64,000 bases of DNA from Siphonobacter aquaeclarae (GTDB taxonomy: Bacteria > Bacteroidota > Bacteroidia > Cytophagales > Spirosomataceae), in the NCBI RefSeq assembly GCF_900103285.1, contig NZ_FNGS01000003.1:361997-425996 (forward strand). The letters run 5' to 3'. Made by a program: the position numbers and the translations under genes. Position 1 is the first letter of the stretch. Each line of letters starts with the position of its first letter. The notes below the pieces were generated by a model. The model was not told the DNA's origin and ran no database searches. It saw nothing but the letters and a program-made list of their open reading frames with translations. Below are positions 9,562 to 18,118 of the stretch, one piece after another.

Positions 9562-9604
9562 CCGGCATGCCGGAGGAAAGGCCGTCCGCAAGGATGGCTT
9601 TTTT
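9562..9604 (+). terminator. Tandem hairpins ending the lipoprotein gene
   Basis: A perfect palindrome CCGGCATGCCGG (9562-9573) is followed by a second stem, GCCGTCC (9581-9587) with GGATGGC (9592-9598) and one G-T pair. The second stem runs directly into six T residues, so it is the likely intrinsic terminator. Confidence 0.75.
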
Positions 9605-9609
9605 GGTGT

Positions 9610-9712
9610 TTTAGGGTTTGGAGTTTAGGGTTCAGCGTTTACAAGGCAGTCCAACCCTAAACCCTAAACCCTAAACCCTAAACCCTAAACCCTAAACCCT
9701 AAACCCTAAACC
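9610..9712. repeat. Telomere-like heptamer repeat (CCCTAAA)n with inverted copies
   Basis: Eight perfect tandem CCCTAAA units run from 9655 to 9710. Two TTTAGGG units in the opposite orientation lie at 9610-9616 and 9624-9630. The two arms can therefore fold on each other across a loop of about 25 nt. It lies between the lipoprotein terminator and the menG promoter and overlaps no gene. Tandem units of this size can gain or lose copies by slippage. The unit equals the plant telomere repeat, but nothing else here suggests eukaryotic DNA. Confidence 0.95.
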
Positions 9713-9761
9713 GCTTCCGCCGGAACATTTCAGAAAAACAGGCGGTTCGGGGAATAGCATG

Positions 9762-9769
9762 TACCTTTG
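9762..9769 (+). promoter_or_regulatory. -7 element upstream of menG
   Basis: TACCTTTG matches TAnnTTTG exactly and lies 50 bp after the heptamer array. No strong -33 TTTG is visible about 20 bp upstream. Its last base is the first base of a possible GTG start at 9769, which argues for the later GTG at 9793. Confidence 0.5.
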
Positions 9770-9792
9770 TGGTTTACTTAACGTTTCCGGCC

Positions 9793-10515
9793 GTGGTCGT
9801 ACCCTATAAAGAAGAACAGGATACCAGCAAAAAAGAGCAGGTCGCGAAGATGTTTGACAACATTTCGCATCGCTATGACTTCCTGAATCATTTTCTGAGC
9901 CTTGGCATCGATATCCTCTGGAGAAAGAAAGCCATCGGTCTTCTCAAAAAAGAAAACCCCAAAAAGATCCTCGACATTGCGACGGGAACTGGAGATTTCG
10001 CCGTGGAAGCGCTTGCGCTGAACCCGGACAAGGTAATCGGCGTGGATATTTCAGCAGGCATGCTGGCGCACGGCCGGGAGAAAATCCAGCGGAAAGGATT
10101 GCAGGATAAGATCGAGCTCCGTCTGGGAGATTCGGAAAAGCTTCCCTTCGAAGACAATTCCTTTGACGCTGTCATCGTTTCTTTCGGCGTACGGAACTTC
10201 GAAAACCTCGAAAAGGGCCTGTCGGATATGAACAGGGTACTGCGACCGGGCGGCACGTGTGTTGTTCTGGAATTTTCGAAACCACGGGGATTCGTATTTA
10301 AAACCCTGTACAATTTCTATTTCAAGGCGATTCTGCCGGTTATCGGCGCGGTGTTTTCGAAAGACCAGTCGGCCTATACCTACCTCCCGGAATCGGTTCA
10401 GGCCTTCCCGGATGGAGACGACTTTCTGGAAATATACCGCCGTGTCGGTTTTTCACAGACGAGAGCCATTCCCCTTACCTTCGGGATCAGCTCGATCTAT
10501 ATCGGAAAAAAGTAA
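9793..10515 (+). CDS. ubiE: Demethylmenaquinone methyltransferase (MenG/UbiE)
   Basis: This SAM-dependent enzyme makes the last C-methylation in menaquinone synthesis. The product has about 240 aa. It shows VAKMFDNISHRYDFLNHFLS near the N-terminus, the SAM-binding motif ILDIATGTGDFAVEAL, the acidic motif VIGVDIS, FDAVIVSFGVRNFEN and the C-terminal FGISSIYIGKK, all typical of the UbiE/MenG family. The frame is open to 9769, but a -7 promoter box overlaps that codon. GTG 9793 gives the expected MVVPYKEEQ start. Bacteroidota use menaquinone, so MenG activity is more likely than ubiquinone synthesis. The porT-like gene starts 3 bp after its stop. Confidence 0.92.
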   Translation: MVVPYKEEQDTSKKEQVAKMFDNISHRYDFLNHFLSLGIDILWRKKAIGLLKKENPKKILDIATGTGDFAVEALALNPDKVIGVDISAGMLAHGREKIQRKGLQDKIELRLGDSEKLPFEDNSFDAVIVSFGVRNFENLEKGLSDMNRVLRPGGTCVVLEFSKPRGFVFKTLYNFYFKAILPVIGAVFSKDQSAYTYLPESVQAFPDGDDFLEIYRRVGFSQTRAIPLTFGISSIYIGKK

Positions 10516-10518
10516 TCT

Positions 10519-11283
10519 ATGATGCGTCAGTTACGGATGTCAGCCGGTAAGAAACGGTCGCTGACTGCCTTCTTCGCCAGTACTGTATCCATCCGTATGG
10601 GAGTAGTTTGCCTGTTGGTAGCAGCAGCCGGAAAGGTTGGTGCGCAAAACACGATATACCAACGCAAGCATCTCGAGTTTTACGACGATAAAAAGGTTCA
10701 CTACGGGTTCTTCTTCGGTATTCCGAATACGCGTTATACGATCAAGCACAACGAGCAGTTTAACCAGCCGGATACGGTACTGTCGGCCAATTCGGCGAAT
10801 AGTATCGGCTTCCGGATGGGTTTTCTGATGAACGTCTATATGAGCCCCCGGTTTGATTTCCGGTGGTCTCCGCTAACGATCTCGATCTACAGCCGGAATG
10901 TGGATTACTTGCTCAACGGCGGCCAGGAACAACGGCTGAAACGGGAATCTACCTGGGTCGAATTCCCCTTTATGTTGAAATACAAGTCATTGCGCCGGGG
11001 AAACACGCGTATGTATGCCGTAGCGGGCTTCCGCGCAGGCTTTGAAGCGAATGTCCGGAAGAAGGCCGTTGCGAAAGAGCTTCAGCTGCCGACGAAATCC
11101 TCTGACTTCAGCATCGAATACGGCGTTGGGTTTGAGCGCTTTTTCGAATTCTTCAAGTTCACACCCGAGCTGCACTTTTCGCATGGGCTTGTAAACGTTT
11201 TTGAACCGAATAATACGATTTACAGCAAAGGTATCCGTAGTCTTAATACGCATACTGTAACGCTGTATCTGATGTTCGAATAG
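10519..11283 (+). CDS. porT: PorT-like outer-membrane beta-barrel protein (type IX secretion)
   Basis: PorT (SprT) is an outer-membrane protein needed for type IX secretion, which exports adhesins and enzymes in Bacteroidota. The 254-aa product has a signal peptide ending near VGAQN. A compact barrel follows, with HYGFFFGIPNTRYTIKHN, SIGFRMGFLMNVYMSPRFDFRW, a region near FEFFKFTPELHFSHGL, and a final strand VTLYLMF ending in an aromatic residue. It sits 3 bp after menG, a pairing I know from other Bacteroidota. The frame starts at 10519, but ATG 10597 would give a more ordinary signal peptide and cannot be excluded. The porT name rests on motif memory and neighbourhood, not on a search. Confidence 0.75.
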   Translation: MMRQLRMSAGKKRSLTAFFASTVSIRMGVVCLLVAAAGKVGAQNTIYQRKHLEFYDDKKVHYGFFFGIPNTRYTIKHNEQFNQPDTVLSANSANSIGFRMGFLMNVYMSPRFDFRWSPLTISIYSRNVDYLLNGGQEQRLKRESTWVEFPFMLKYKSLRRGNTRMYAVAGFRAGFEANVRKKAVAKELQLPTKSSDFSIEYGVGFERFFEFFKFTPELHFSHGLVNVFEPNNTIYSKGIRSLNTHTVTLYLMFE

Positions 11284-11302
11284 AAATAAGGCTACCAAAA
11301 GG

Positions 11303-11332
11303 AAAGGCGACCCGAATGGGCCGCCTTTTTTT
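11303..11332. terminator. Terminator between convergent porT and ftsZ
   Basis: AAAGGCG and CCC pair with GGG and CGCCTTT (11303-11313 with 11318-11328) around one A-C mismatch and a GAAT loop, and are followed by a T run on the + strand. It mainly serves menG-porT and may also act on ftsZ transcripts. Confidence 0.75.
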
Positions 11333-11350
11333 ATGCTTACATGTCAGAAC

Positions 11351-12760
11351 TTAATCGTTCAGATTATAGTGATTGACTTTGCCGCCTTTGAGGATAACCG
11401 TGAGGTCGGCGAGGGGAATGTTCTGACGGATATAGGCCGGCGTTTCGAGTTCCGTTTCCCAGGCGGGATCGGGCTGCGCCAGCTTTTGGGTAAACTCCTG
11501 AATCATCCGGGTGGTCGTAGCCGAAGCATCGTCATCCTGCCAGATTTCCTTTTCGAGCTGGCGGGTATGGTCGTCGGGATGGCCGACAGACGTCTTGACC
11601 AGGTTCACCGGCTCGTCTTCTTCAAAAGGGCCGAGATCATCATCGGTATCCTGAGGTTGCTGCGAGTAGTACGGACCGGCCGGCTGCTGCGACGATTGGG
11701 GCTGCGACTCAAGCGGGTACTTCTGTTCGCCCGGACGGCGTTCGTCAAGCTTGCGGACGTATACCGAATTTTCGGGAAGGTCGAATCCGGCAGCGATGAT
11801 CGTAAAGCGCATGGCCTTGCCGAGGCTGTCGTCCGGAATAGGGCTGATTTTGAGCAGCCGGGCTTTTCCGCCGATCCGGTCTTCGATGAATTTGGTAATA
11901 GCCTTCTGCTCCATCATCCGCATCGGGTTTTCCTTGCTGTAAGAGATGGTAATCAGAATCCGCTTGGCGCCTTTGATATCGCGGTTGTCGAGCAGCGGCG
12001 AACTCAGGGCTTCTTCCACGCAGGTGACGGCACGATCTTCTCCTTCGGCCGAGTACAGCCCGATAACGGCCTGACCGGCTCCCTTGAGGATCGTTTTCAC
12101 GTCGTTCATATCGGAGTTGATCTTACCGGACTTGGTGACGATCTCGGAGATACAGCGGGCGGCGTTGGCCAGGACATCGTCGGCTTTGGCGTAGGCATCG
12201 TCGACGGTCATATCCGGATACAGCTCCAGCAGTTTTTCGTTGAGAATAACGACAACGGTATCGCAGTACTTCTGCAATTCGCGGATACCTTCCCGGGCCT
12301 GTTCGATTTTGTCCTCGCCTTCGTCGTCGAATGGCGCCGTAACAATCGCAACAGTAAGGACGTTGAGATCATTGGCAATACGCGCAATGACGGGAGCCGC
12401 ACCGGTACCGGTTCCACCGCCCATACCGGCGGTGATAAAGAGCATTTCGGTGTTGTCTTCGAGGACTTTCCGGATTTCCGCTTCGCTTTCTTCGGCAGCG
12501 AGACGGCCCTGCTTGGCGTCCATCCCGGCCCCGATGCCTTTCTGGTTGACGGTCTGGTTACCGAGCTGAATTTTATAGTCGATGGGGCTTTCGTCGAGCG
12601 ATTGCCGGTCGGTATTGCAGACAATGAAATCAACGTCCTCGATACCGTGGTTAAACATGTGGCGTACTGCGTTGCAGCCGCCGCCGCCCACGCCGAAAAC
12701 CTTGATATAGGAGCGGAAATGCTTAACCGAGCTGAATGAATAGTTGTGATCGAGAAGCAT
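11351..12760 (-). CDS. ftsZ: Cell division GTPase FtsZ
   Basis: FtsZ forms the cytoplasmic division ring. The 469-aa product has the GTP-binding glycine loop GVGGGGCNAV, the tubulin signature AGMGGGTGTGAAPVIA, NTDRQSL, and NSDMNDVKTILKGAGQAVIG containing the T7-loop aspartates. A long Gln/Pro/Asp-rich linker of roughly 110 residues leads to a C-terminal segment ending YIRQNIPLADLTV and a short basic tail. Long linkers are usual for Bacteroidota FtsZ. It is the last gene of a leftward ftsW-murG-murC-ftsQ-ftsA-ftsZ run. A GC-rich hairpin sits between ftsA and ftsZ. Confidence 0.97.
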   Translation of the reverse strand: MLLDHNYSFSSVKHFRSYIKVFGVGGGGCNAVRHMFNHGIEDVDFIVCNTDRQSLDESPIDYKIQLGNQTVNQKGIGAGMDAKQGRLAAEESEAEIRKVLEDNTEMLFITAGMGGGTGTGAAPVIARIANDLNVLTVAIVTAPFDDEGEDKIEQAREGIRELQKYCDTVVVILNEKLLELYPDMTVDDAYAKADDVLANAARCISEIVTKSGKINSDMNDVKTILKGAGQAVIGLYSAEGEDRAVTCVEEALSSPLLDNRDIKGAKRILITISYSKENPMRMMEQKAITKFIEDRIGGKARLLKISPIPDDSLGKAMRFTIIAAGFDLPENSVYVRKLDERRPGEQKYPLESQPQSSQQPAGPYYSQQPQDTDDDLGPFEEDEPVNLVKTSVGHPDDHTRQLEKEIWQDDDASATTTRMIQEFTQKLAQPDPAWETELETPAYIRQNIPLADLTVILKGGKVNHYNLND

Positions 12761-12820
12761 AGCAGTGAGGTTGAATACGGAGAGTCCCGTTCACGTTTTG
12801 TATCAGAGATGAAGTAGGGA

Positions 12821-12841
12821 GGGCGCGGCGAAGCCGCGCCC
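12821..12841. other. GC-rich hairpin in the ftsA-ftsZ gap
   Basis: GGGCGCGGC and GCCGCGCCC form a 9-bp perfect stem on a GAA loop, 6 bp after the ftsA stop. No T run follows on the minus strand, so it is not a standard terminator. It could be a pause, partial-termination or RNA-stabilising structure between the two genes. Confidence 0.6.
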
Positions 12842-12847
12842 CCGGTA

Positions 12848-14365
12848 TCATGCGGGTTTCGGATCCCAGCCTTCCGGCCGCTGGCCGTTTCGGGATTCGA
12901 ATTCGTCCCGGAAAATAGCTTTGTACCAGCTGTTCCAGTCGAGGCCCATGCGCCACCATTTCCGTTCCTGATCGCCGTCGCCGTTTTCGGAATCCTGGTG
13001 TTCGGGTTCAGTCGGTTGCTGGGGCTTGGGCGGCTCAGGAGGCCGCTGCTGGCTATGCCCGTTTGTCTGCGGAGCAGGTGCGGGCGTGGCCGGGCGCTGA
13101 TAAGTCGGCGCCGGCGGAGGTACGTGTACAGGGCGGGGACTGGTCGTCGCTCCCAGAGACTCATACAGCTCGTCGCGCGGGTCGAGCGAACGGAAGCCCA
13201 GGCGCACCAGCCCGAGCGCCGTTGCATACGACAGGTTGTTCGTGATTTCCGGCTTCTGTTTGTTGTAGCCCTGGTTCGGCCGGCCGACCTGCACGTGCAT
13301 AGCCGTTACCGTCCGGAATACTTCCTGGATGCTGTCGAGGCGGGATGCACCGCCCGTCAGGACGATACCCGTTTTGATTTTCCGCTCGTATCCGGCGTGG
13401 CGTACCACAGCCGCGACAAACGAAGCAATATCGCGTACGCGTGACTCGATGATCACGGCGACGTTTTTCAGGGAAACATTTTTCGGGGGAAGGCTCTCCA
13501 GTACGTTCGGAACAGCCACTACTTCATTGAGGCGAACTTCCTTGTGTACAGCGGTACCAAAACGCAGCTTGAGGTCTTCGGCTACGTTCTCCGGAACGTC
13601 GCACCCGATCTCAATGTCTTTCGTAATAGCTTTACCGCCAACCGGGAACGATGCCACGCAACGGACCAGCTCGCCCTGGATGATGACGACGTCGGTCTTG
13701 CCTGCGCCGATATCCACCAGAACGACGCCATGCTCCTTTTCCTCTTCGCTCAGCACCGACATGGTCGCCGCCAGCGAAGACAGGTAAACATGCTTCGGGG
13801 GAACGTGTACGCCTGCCCAGTCCAGGCTCTTCAACAGCGTGCTGATGGGCTTGAGCGGAATCGTCACCACCTGAAACTTCCCGCGGAGGTGCGTGCCGGT
13901 GACCCCCACGATGTGATAGTGCTCTTCCGAATCTCCGTCAACGCTGTATTCCTGCGGCAGGACGTGCAGGATAGCCGCCCCGTCGATCTTGGTACGGCCG
14001 ACGTTGCCGAGCAGCCGCTGCAAATCTTCATGCCGTACTTCATCGCCTTCGGACACGTAATCGCGGGAGAGGTCGCTGATTTTGGGCAGAGAGTTCACCT
14101 GATGGCTGGCCACGCTGATGAAATACTGGTTCGGAATAACGCCGGCTTGCTCGGTCGCTTCCTGTACGGCCTTCTTAATGAACTTACTGACAAAATCAGG
14201 ATTAAGAATAGCTCCTTTTGTAACAAGATTCTTGAACTTCTTGTCCTTGAATTCTACCCGACTGACGCCACGCACGTCCAGTTTCTGGTCCTGATCCAAC
14301 TGTCCGATCACGACACAGACCTTCGTGGTTCCAACATCAATCCCGCAAACAATCTTTTTCTCCAT
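12848..14365 (-). CDS. ftsA: Cell division protein FtsA
   Basis: FtsA is the actin-like protein that tethers FtsZ to the membrane. The 505-aa product starts MEKKIVCGIDVGTTKVCVVIG, the phosphate-1 motif of the actin/Hsp70 fold, and has GVVLVDIGAGKTDVVI (phosphate-2) and GIVLTGGASRLDSI (adenosine). After about residue 400 a Pro/Gln-rich linker leads to a C-terminal segment rich in Trp and basic residues (KWWRMGLDWNSWYKAIF). This is likely the membrane-targeting amphipathic helix, here followed by a further acidic/basic tail. It follows ftsQ by 110 bp and precedes ftsZ by 87 bp. Confidence 0.96.
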   Translation of the reverse strand: MEKKIVCGIDVGTTKVCVVIGQLDQDQKLDVRGVSRVEFKDKKFKNLVTKGAILNPDFVSKFIKKAVQEATEQAGVIPNQYFISVASHQVNSLPKISDLSRDYVSEGDEVRHEDLQRLLGNVGRTKIDGAAILHVLPQEYSVDGDSEEHYHIVGVTGTHLRGKFQVVTIPLKPISTLLKSLDWAGVHVPPKHVYLSSLAATMSVLSEEEKEHGVVLVDIGAGKTDVVIIQGELVRCVASFPVGGKAITKDIEIGCDVPENVAEDLKLRFGTAVHKEVRLNEVVAVPNVLESLPPKNVSLKNVAVIIESRVRDIASFVAAVVRHAGYERKIKTGIVLTGGASRLDSIQEVFRTVTAMHVQVGRPNQGYNKQKPEITNNLSYATALGLVRLGFRSLDPRDELYESLGATTSPRPVHVPPPAPTYQRPATPAPAPQTNGHSQQRPPEPPKPQQPTEPEHQDSENGDGDQERKWWRMGLDWNSWYKAIFRDEFESRNGQRPEGWDPKPA

Positions 14366-14475
14366 ACGGCACGGCTTTAGGGTTGATCGGTTTTATCGCT
14401 CATCAACGTTTGATCCTCGAGACAGGCGCGGGCCTATTCGCGGCTTAAAGTAATAAAAAAATATTATATTGACTA

Positions 14476-15267
14476 TCAGTGTTTTAATGTGTCAACTTTT
14501 GTACACACGATCTGATTTTGGTACTTAACACTCACTTTTGAATAGGAACTCCATCCACGCAAAGGTAAAATCTGACGAAAAAACGTCTTCATCTTTTTGA
14601 ACTTTGCGTCCCGGCCGGCTGCCGGTCCGAACTCCACCGGCACATCCCCGACCTGGGGCCACATGGTAACCTCTCCCTGCCGGTCTACTTCCATCCAGCC
14701 GATCTGCGCCCGCCAGAGCGAATCCCGGTCAATCTGCCGGATCAGGCTGAGCAGAGACGAATCCCGCACGGCCCGCAGGTTATTCTTCCGTTCGAAATAC
14801 GGCCCCGACAGAAGCAGTACGCGTGCGGTCGACCGCTCCGAGAGCGGCATAAAACGCCCCTCTTCGTTCAGGTACCGGTCCATACCATTATCCGGGAGAT
14901 CGGGCTGGATCAGCCGGGCAATCGGCTGATGCGTGATCACCCGTACTTCCAGCGAGCCTTTCAGGTTCCGGGAAATCTGACAATCCTTCACCAGAGGATT
15001 GGATTCTACCCGGCTTTCCAGGTAGTTCAGGTCCATTTGCCGAAACGGGCGACCTTCCAGCGGACGCTTTCCGGCCTCGGAGAGAATCATTTCAATGTCT
15101 TTCCGGGCGAGGAGGGGAGTCCGGGAATCTTCCAGTATTATCTCCACCTTTTCGCAACGCTGGGAGGTATACCACTTCTCACCGAATCCCAGCAATACCC
15201 CAAGAAAAACCAGTCCGATGACCACCTTCACCCAACTTCTTAATCGAAAGATAGAAAACTTCTCCAA
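14476..15267 (-). CDS. ftsQ: Cell division protein FtsQ (DivIB)
   Basis: FtsQ is a bitopic inner-membrane protein linking early and late division proteins. The 263-aa product has a short cytoplasmic N-terminus, one membrane segment at about residues 13-28 (VKVVIGLVFLGVLLGFG), then a periplasmic part. That part has a POTRA-like region (LARKDIEMILSEAG through ESNPLVKDCQISRNLKGSLEVRV) and the conserved ITHQPIARL segment. A beta-rich domain with YLNEEGRFMPLSER follows. Sequence identity in this family is low. The position between murC and ftsA in the division cluster is the strongest support. Confidence 0.88.
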   Translation of the reverse strand: MEKFSIFRLRSWVKVVIGLVFLGVLLGFGEKWYTSQRCEKVEIILEDSRTPLLARKDIEMILSEAGKRPLEGRPFRQMDLNYLESRVESNPLVKDCQISRNLKGSLEVRVITHQPIARLIQPDLPDNGMDRYLNEEGRFMPLSERSTARVLLLSGPYFERKNNLRAVRDSSLLSLIRQIDRDSLWRAQIGWMEVDRQGEVTMWPQVGDVPVEFGPAAGRDAKFKKMKTFFRQILPLRGWSSYSKVSVKYQNQIVCTKVDTLKH

Positions 15268-15345
15268 GTCGTCAGGGCCCCCGTTTCAAAAATTAGCTAA
15301 TGGTATTCAGGATATTAACTTATTGCAATGCACTTCCGGTCGCCG

Positions 15346-16743
15346 CTACTTCCCATGCGCAGGTTCCGGGCGCAATTGCTGACGCAACGGCTGGATCAGC
15401 GTATCGATGTCTCCGGCACCGATAGTCACTACGACATCCAGCGGCAGTTTCGCCAATACTTCCAGTACATCCGATTTACTACACTTGATTTTGTCGCTTG
15501 TCGTGATCTTGTCAAAAATGACATCCGACGTTATGCCCGGAATCGGCAACTCCCGCGCCGGGTAAATATCGAGCAGCAATACCCGGTCGGCCAGGCTCAG
15601 GGATGCCGCAAAGCCTTCCTGAAAATCCCGCGTACGGGTAAACAGGTGCGGCTGAAACACCGCCGTAACGTGCCGTCCCGGATACAGGGCCTTTACCGAT
15701 TTCAGGAAGGCTTCAATTTCAGCCGGGTGATGCGCATAATCATCGATGTAAACCGGCTCCTCGAGGTGGTATTCAAACCGACGCTTCACACCGCGATAGC
15801 TATTGAGCCCGTCGCGTATTTCCTGCGGTGATAACCCCGCCTGCAGGCAGACCGCAAAGGCGGCGACTGCATTCTCGGCATTGTGGTACCCCGGAACCGT
15901 GAGCGCGATACCCTCGCAGATACCCCCCGGATAGGCAATGTCAAACCGGAAGCGGTGATCAGCGATATGGCAGTTTTCGACGTGATATTCCCCCTCTCCG
16001 AAGCTATACCGGCGAACGGCCGCACGGGTCTGCCCGGCGAGCGTAAGCCCGTCACGCATAAACAGCACGCCATCCGGGTGAATCTGACTGACAAAATCCC
16101 CGAACGACTTCAGTACTTCCGACCCCGAACCATAAATATCCAGGTGATCCGCATCCGTCGACGTAACCACGGCGAGATCGGGATGAAGGGTCAGAAAACT
16201 GCGGTCGAACTCATCGGCTTCCACCACACAGAGGATTTCCCGCGGATTATCAGTCGGCTCGTTCAGCAGGAAATTCGTTTGGTAATTCTGAGTGATACCG
16301 CCCAGAAATGCCGCTACATTTCTTCCCGCATGCTTCAGTACATGGGCAATCATGGACGACGTCGTCGTTTTCCCATGCGTACCCGCTACGGCAATCAGGT
16401 ACAGATCTGCCGTCAGCAATCCCAATACCTGTGACCGCTTCAGAATCTGGAAACCTCCGTTCCGGAACCAGGCCCATTCGGTATGGTCTTTCGGAATGGC
16501 CGGTGTAAGGACAACCAGCGTATCGTTTTTGTCCCGGAATGCGTCGGGAATCTCATTGACAGCGTCTTCGTAATGAATGGAAATCCCTTCCGATTCCAGC
16601 GCTCTCGTCAGCGGCGTGGCGGTTTTGTCATAACCTGCCACGGCATAGCCGTTGACATTAAACCACCGGGCGATGGCGCTCATCCCGATGCCCCCGATGC
16701 CGAGGAAGTAAATATGTTTATACGAACGAATGGAGGCTGACAT
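15346..16743 (-). CDS. murC: UDP-N-acetylmuramate--L-alanine ligase
   Basis: MurC adds L-alanine to UDP-MurNAc in the cytoplasm, the first step of the peptidoglycan stem peptide. The 465-aa product has the nucleotide-binding FLGIGGIGMSAIARWF at the N-terminus and the Mur-ligase P-loop AVAGTHGKTTTSSMIAHVL. It also has VVEADEFDRSFLTLHPDLAVVTS, the motif DDYAHHPAEIEAFL, and the C-terminal VVTIGAGDIDTL. Length and motif order are normal. It starts 52 bp after murG in the same leftward operon. Confidence 0.97.
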   Translation of the reverse strand: MSASIRSYKHIYFLGIGGIGMSAIARWFNVNGYAVAGYDKTATPLTRALESEGISIHYEDAVNEIPDAFRDKNDTLVVLTPAIPKDHTEWAWFRNGGFQILKRSQVLGLLTADLYLIAVAGTHGKTTTSSMIAHVLKHAGRNVAAFLGGITQNYQTNFLLNEPTDNPREILCVVEADEFDRSFLTLHPDLAVVTSTDADHLDIYGSGSEVLKSFGDFVSQIHPDGVLFMRDGLTLAGQTRAAVRRYSFGEGEYHVENCHIADHRFRFDIAYPGGICEGIALTVPGYHNAENAVAAFAVCLQAGLSPQEIRDGLNSYRGVKRRFEYHLEEPVYIDDYAHHPAEIEAFLKSVKALYPGRHVTAVFQPHLFTRTRDFQEGFAASLSLADRVLLLDIYPARELPIPGITSDVIFDKITTSDKIKCSKSDVLEVLAKLPLDVVVTIGAGDIDTLIQPLRQQLRPEPAHGK

Positions 16744-16795
16744 GGATGGTTAACTCAAAAACGAATACGTTGTTTTCAGGATTTTCAGAACAGGT

Positions 16796-17926
16796 TTAAC
16801 GCGCGAGTTTCCGGACCTCTCCGGCAATGTCCCGCGCGGCAGTGGGTTTAGCCAGCTGCCGGATGCGCCTGCTCATGGCTTTCCGGACTTCCGGCTGTGA
16901 AAACAGCGCAAGTGTTTCCGGAATCAGCTTTTCCCGGGCTTCTGCGTCAGGTACCAGCCGGCCCGCCTCCTCACGTACGAGCGCGAGCGCGTTTTGGGTT
17001 TGGTGATCTTCGGCCGCGGTAGGCAGCGGGACGAAAATCGCCGGTTTTCCAACCAGGCACAGTTCGGAAATGGAGAGTGCGCCTGCCCGGGAAATCACCA
17101 CATCTGCCGCCGCGTACGCATACGGCATCTGCGAAATGAAATCAGATACCCAGATCCGGCCGGCCGGAAAGGCCTTTGCACGTTCCCGGGCCTTCTCTAT
17201 ATATAGTTTACCGGTTTGCCAGATAACCTGGTAGCCGGCCGCCACGAGCCGTTCCAGGCCCGCGTCGATGCTTTCGTTGATAGTCCGCGCACCCTGGCTC
17301 CCGCCGATAATGAGCAGTGTCGGTATTTCAGGGTTCAGTCCACCGAAGTATTCCCACACACGGGGATCATCTTTTGAAACTGATCCGATATCTCCGCGAA
17401 CCGGATTGCCGGTTATGACGAGTTTTTCTTTCGGGAAAAACTGCTCCATGCCCGGATAGGCAACGCAGATTTTCTGCGCTTTTTTGGCCAGAAACTTGTT
17501 CGTCACCCCCGCATAGGAGTTTTGCTCCTGAATCAGGTAGGGAACGCCGGAAAATCCGGCCGCCAGCAGTAAGGGGCCGCTGGCATATCCACCTACACCA
17601 ACGGCCGCATCCGGCTTGAAATCCCGGATGACCTTGCGGGCCGCGAGCAGACTCTTTACGAGTTTGACCGGGAATCCGAGATTGGCGAGCATGTTCGACC
17701 GGTTGATGCCGGCAATGTCCAGTCCGAAAATGGAATAGCCCGCCTGCGGTACCTTTTCCATTTCCATACGTCCCTTCGCTCCGACAAACAGAATTTCTGT
17801 GCCTGGATCAGCTTCCTTTAAGGCATTGGCGATGGCAATGGCCGGAAAAATGTGCCCTCCAGTTCCTCCTCCACTAATAATGATACGCTTAGACACGGTC
17901 TCGGATGCGGGGTTTTCGATGAACAA
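16796..17926 (-). CDS. murG: Undecaprenyl-PP-MurNAc-pentapeptide GlcNAc transferase
   Basis: MurG transfers GlcNAc from UDP-GlcNAc to lipid I, forming lipid II on the inner face of the membrane. The 376-aa product has the N-terminal glycine-rich loop IISGGGTGGHIFPAIAIA, GVGGYASGPLLLAA, the GGSQGARTINE loop between the two domains, and the donor-site region ISRAGALSISELCLVGKPAIFVPLP. The ATG used gives about 12 residues before the first strand. A 192-bp gap separates it from ftsW and contains distant inverted arms (CAGTCCGTT and AACGGACTG, about 60 nt apart) but no gene I can support. Confidence 0.97.
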   Translation of the reverse strand: MFIENPASETVSKRIIISGGGTGGHIFPAIAIANALKEADPGTEILFVGAKGRMEMEKVPQAGYSIFGLDIAGINRSNMLANLGFPVKLVKSLLAARKVIRDFKPDAAVGVGGYASGPLLLAAGFSGVPYLIQEQNSYAGVTNKFLAKKAQKICVAYPGMEQFFPKEKLVITGNPVRGDIGSVSKDDPRVWEYFGGLNPEIPTLLIIGGSQGARTINESIDAGLERLVAAGYQVIWQTGKLYIEKARERAKAFPAGRIWVSDFISQMPYAYAAADVVISRAGALSISELCLVGKPAIFVPLPTAAEDHQTQNALALVREEAGRLVPDAEAREKLIPETLALFSQPEVRKAMSRRIRQLAKPTAARDIAGEVRKLAR

Positions 17927-18118
17927 ACCTGACTACTATTCAAAAAACGCAGTCCGTTGATTCGCAGGAAATTAAGGGCAAACGCTTCGCGCGCCGCTTG
18001 AGAAAGTTTCTTGCGTAACGGACTGATTATCAGCGGTGTGGTGGAATAGCTAAGCTTCTTTTCGGAGCACCAGCCATTCTGCAAAAGAACGACGGGTAAG
18101 TAGATATCTCCAAAAAAA

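Noticed and set aside
9655-9710. Possible CRISPR array
   Set aside because: The units are 7 bp with no spacers, so it is a simple tandem repeat.
11333-12739. 468-aa + strand frame over ftsZ, and a 339-aa minus frame spanning ftsA-ftsZ
   Set aside because: Both overlap FtsZ/FtsA coding sequence in other frames and show only low-complexity Arg/Ser/Pro content.
17818-18084. 88-aa minus frame between murG and ftsW
   Set aside because: It overlaps murG in another frame and has no start context or family features.
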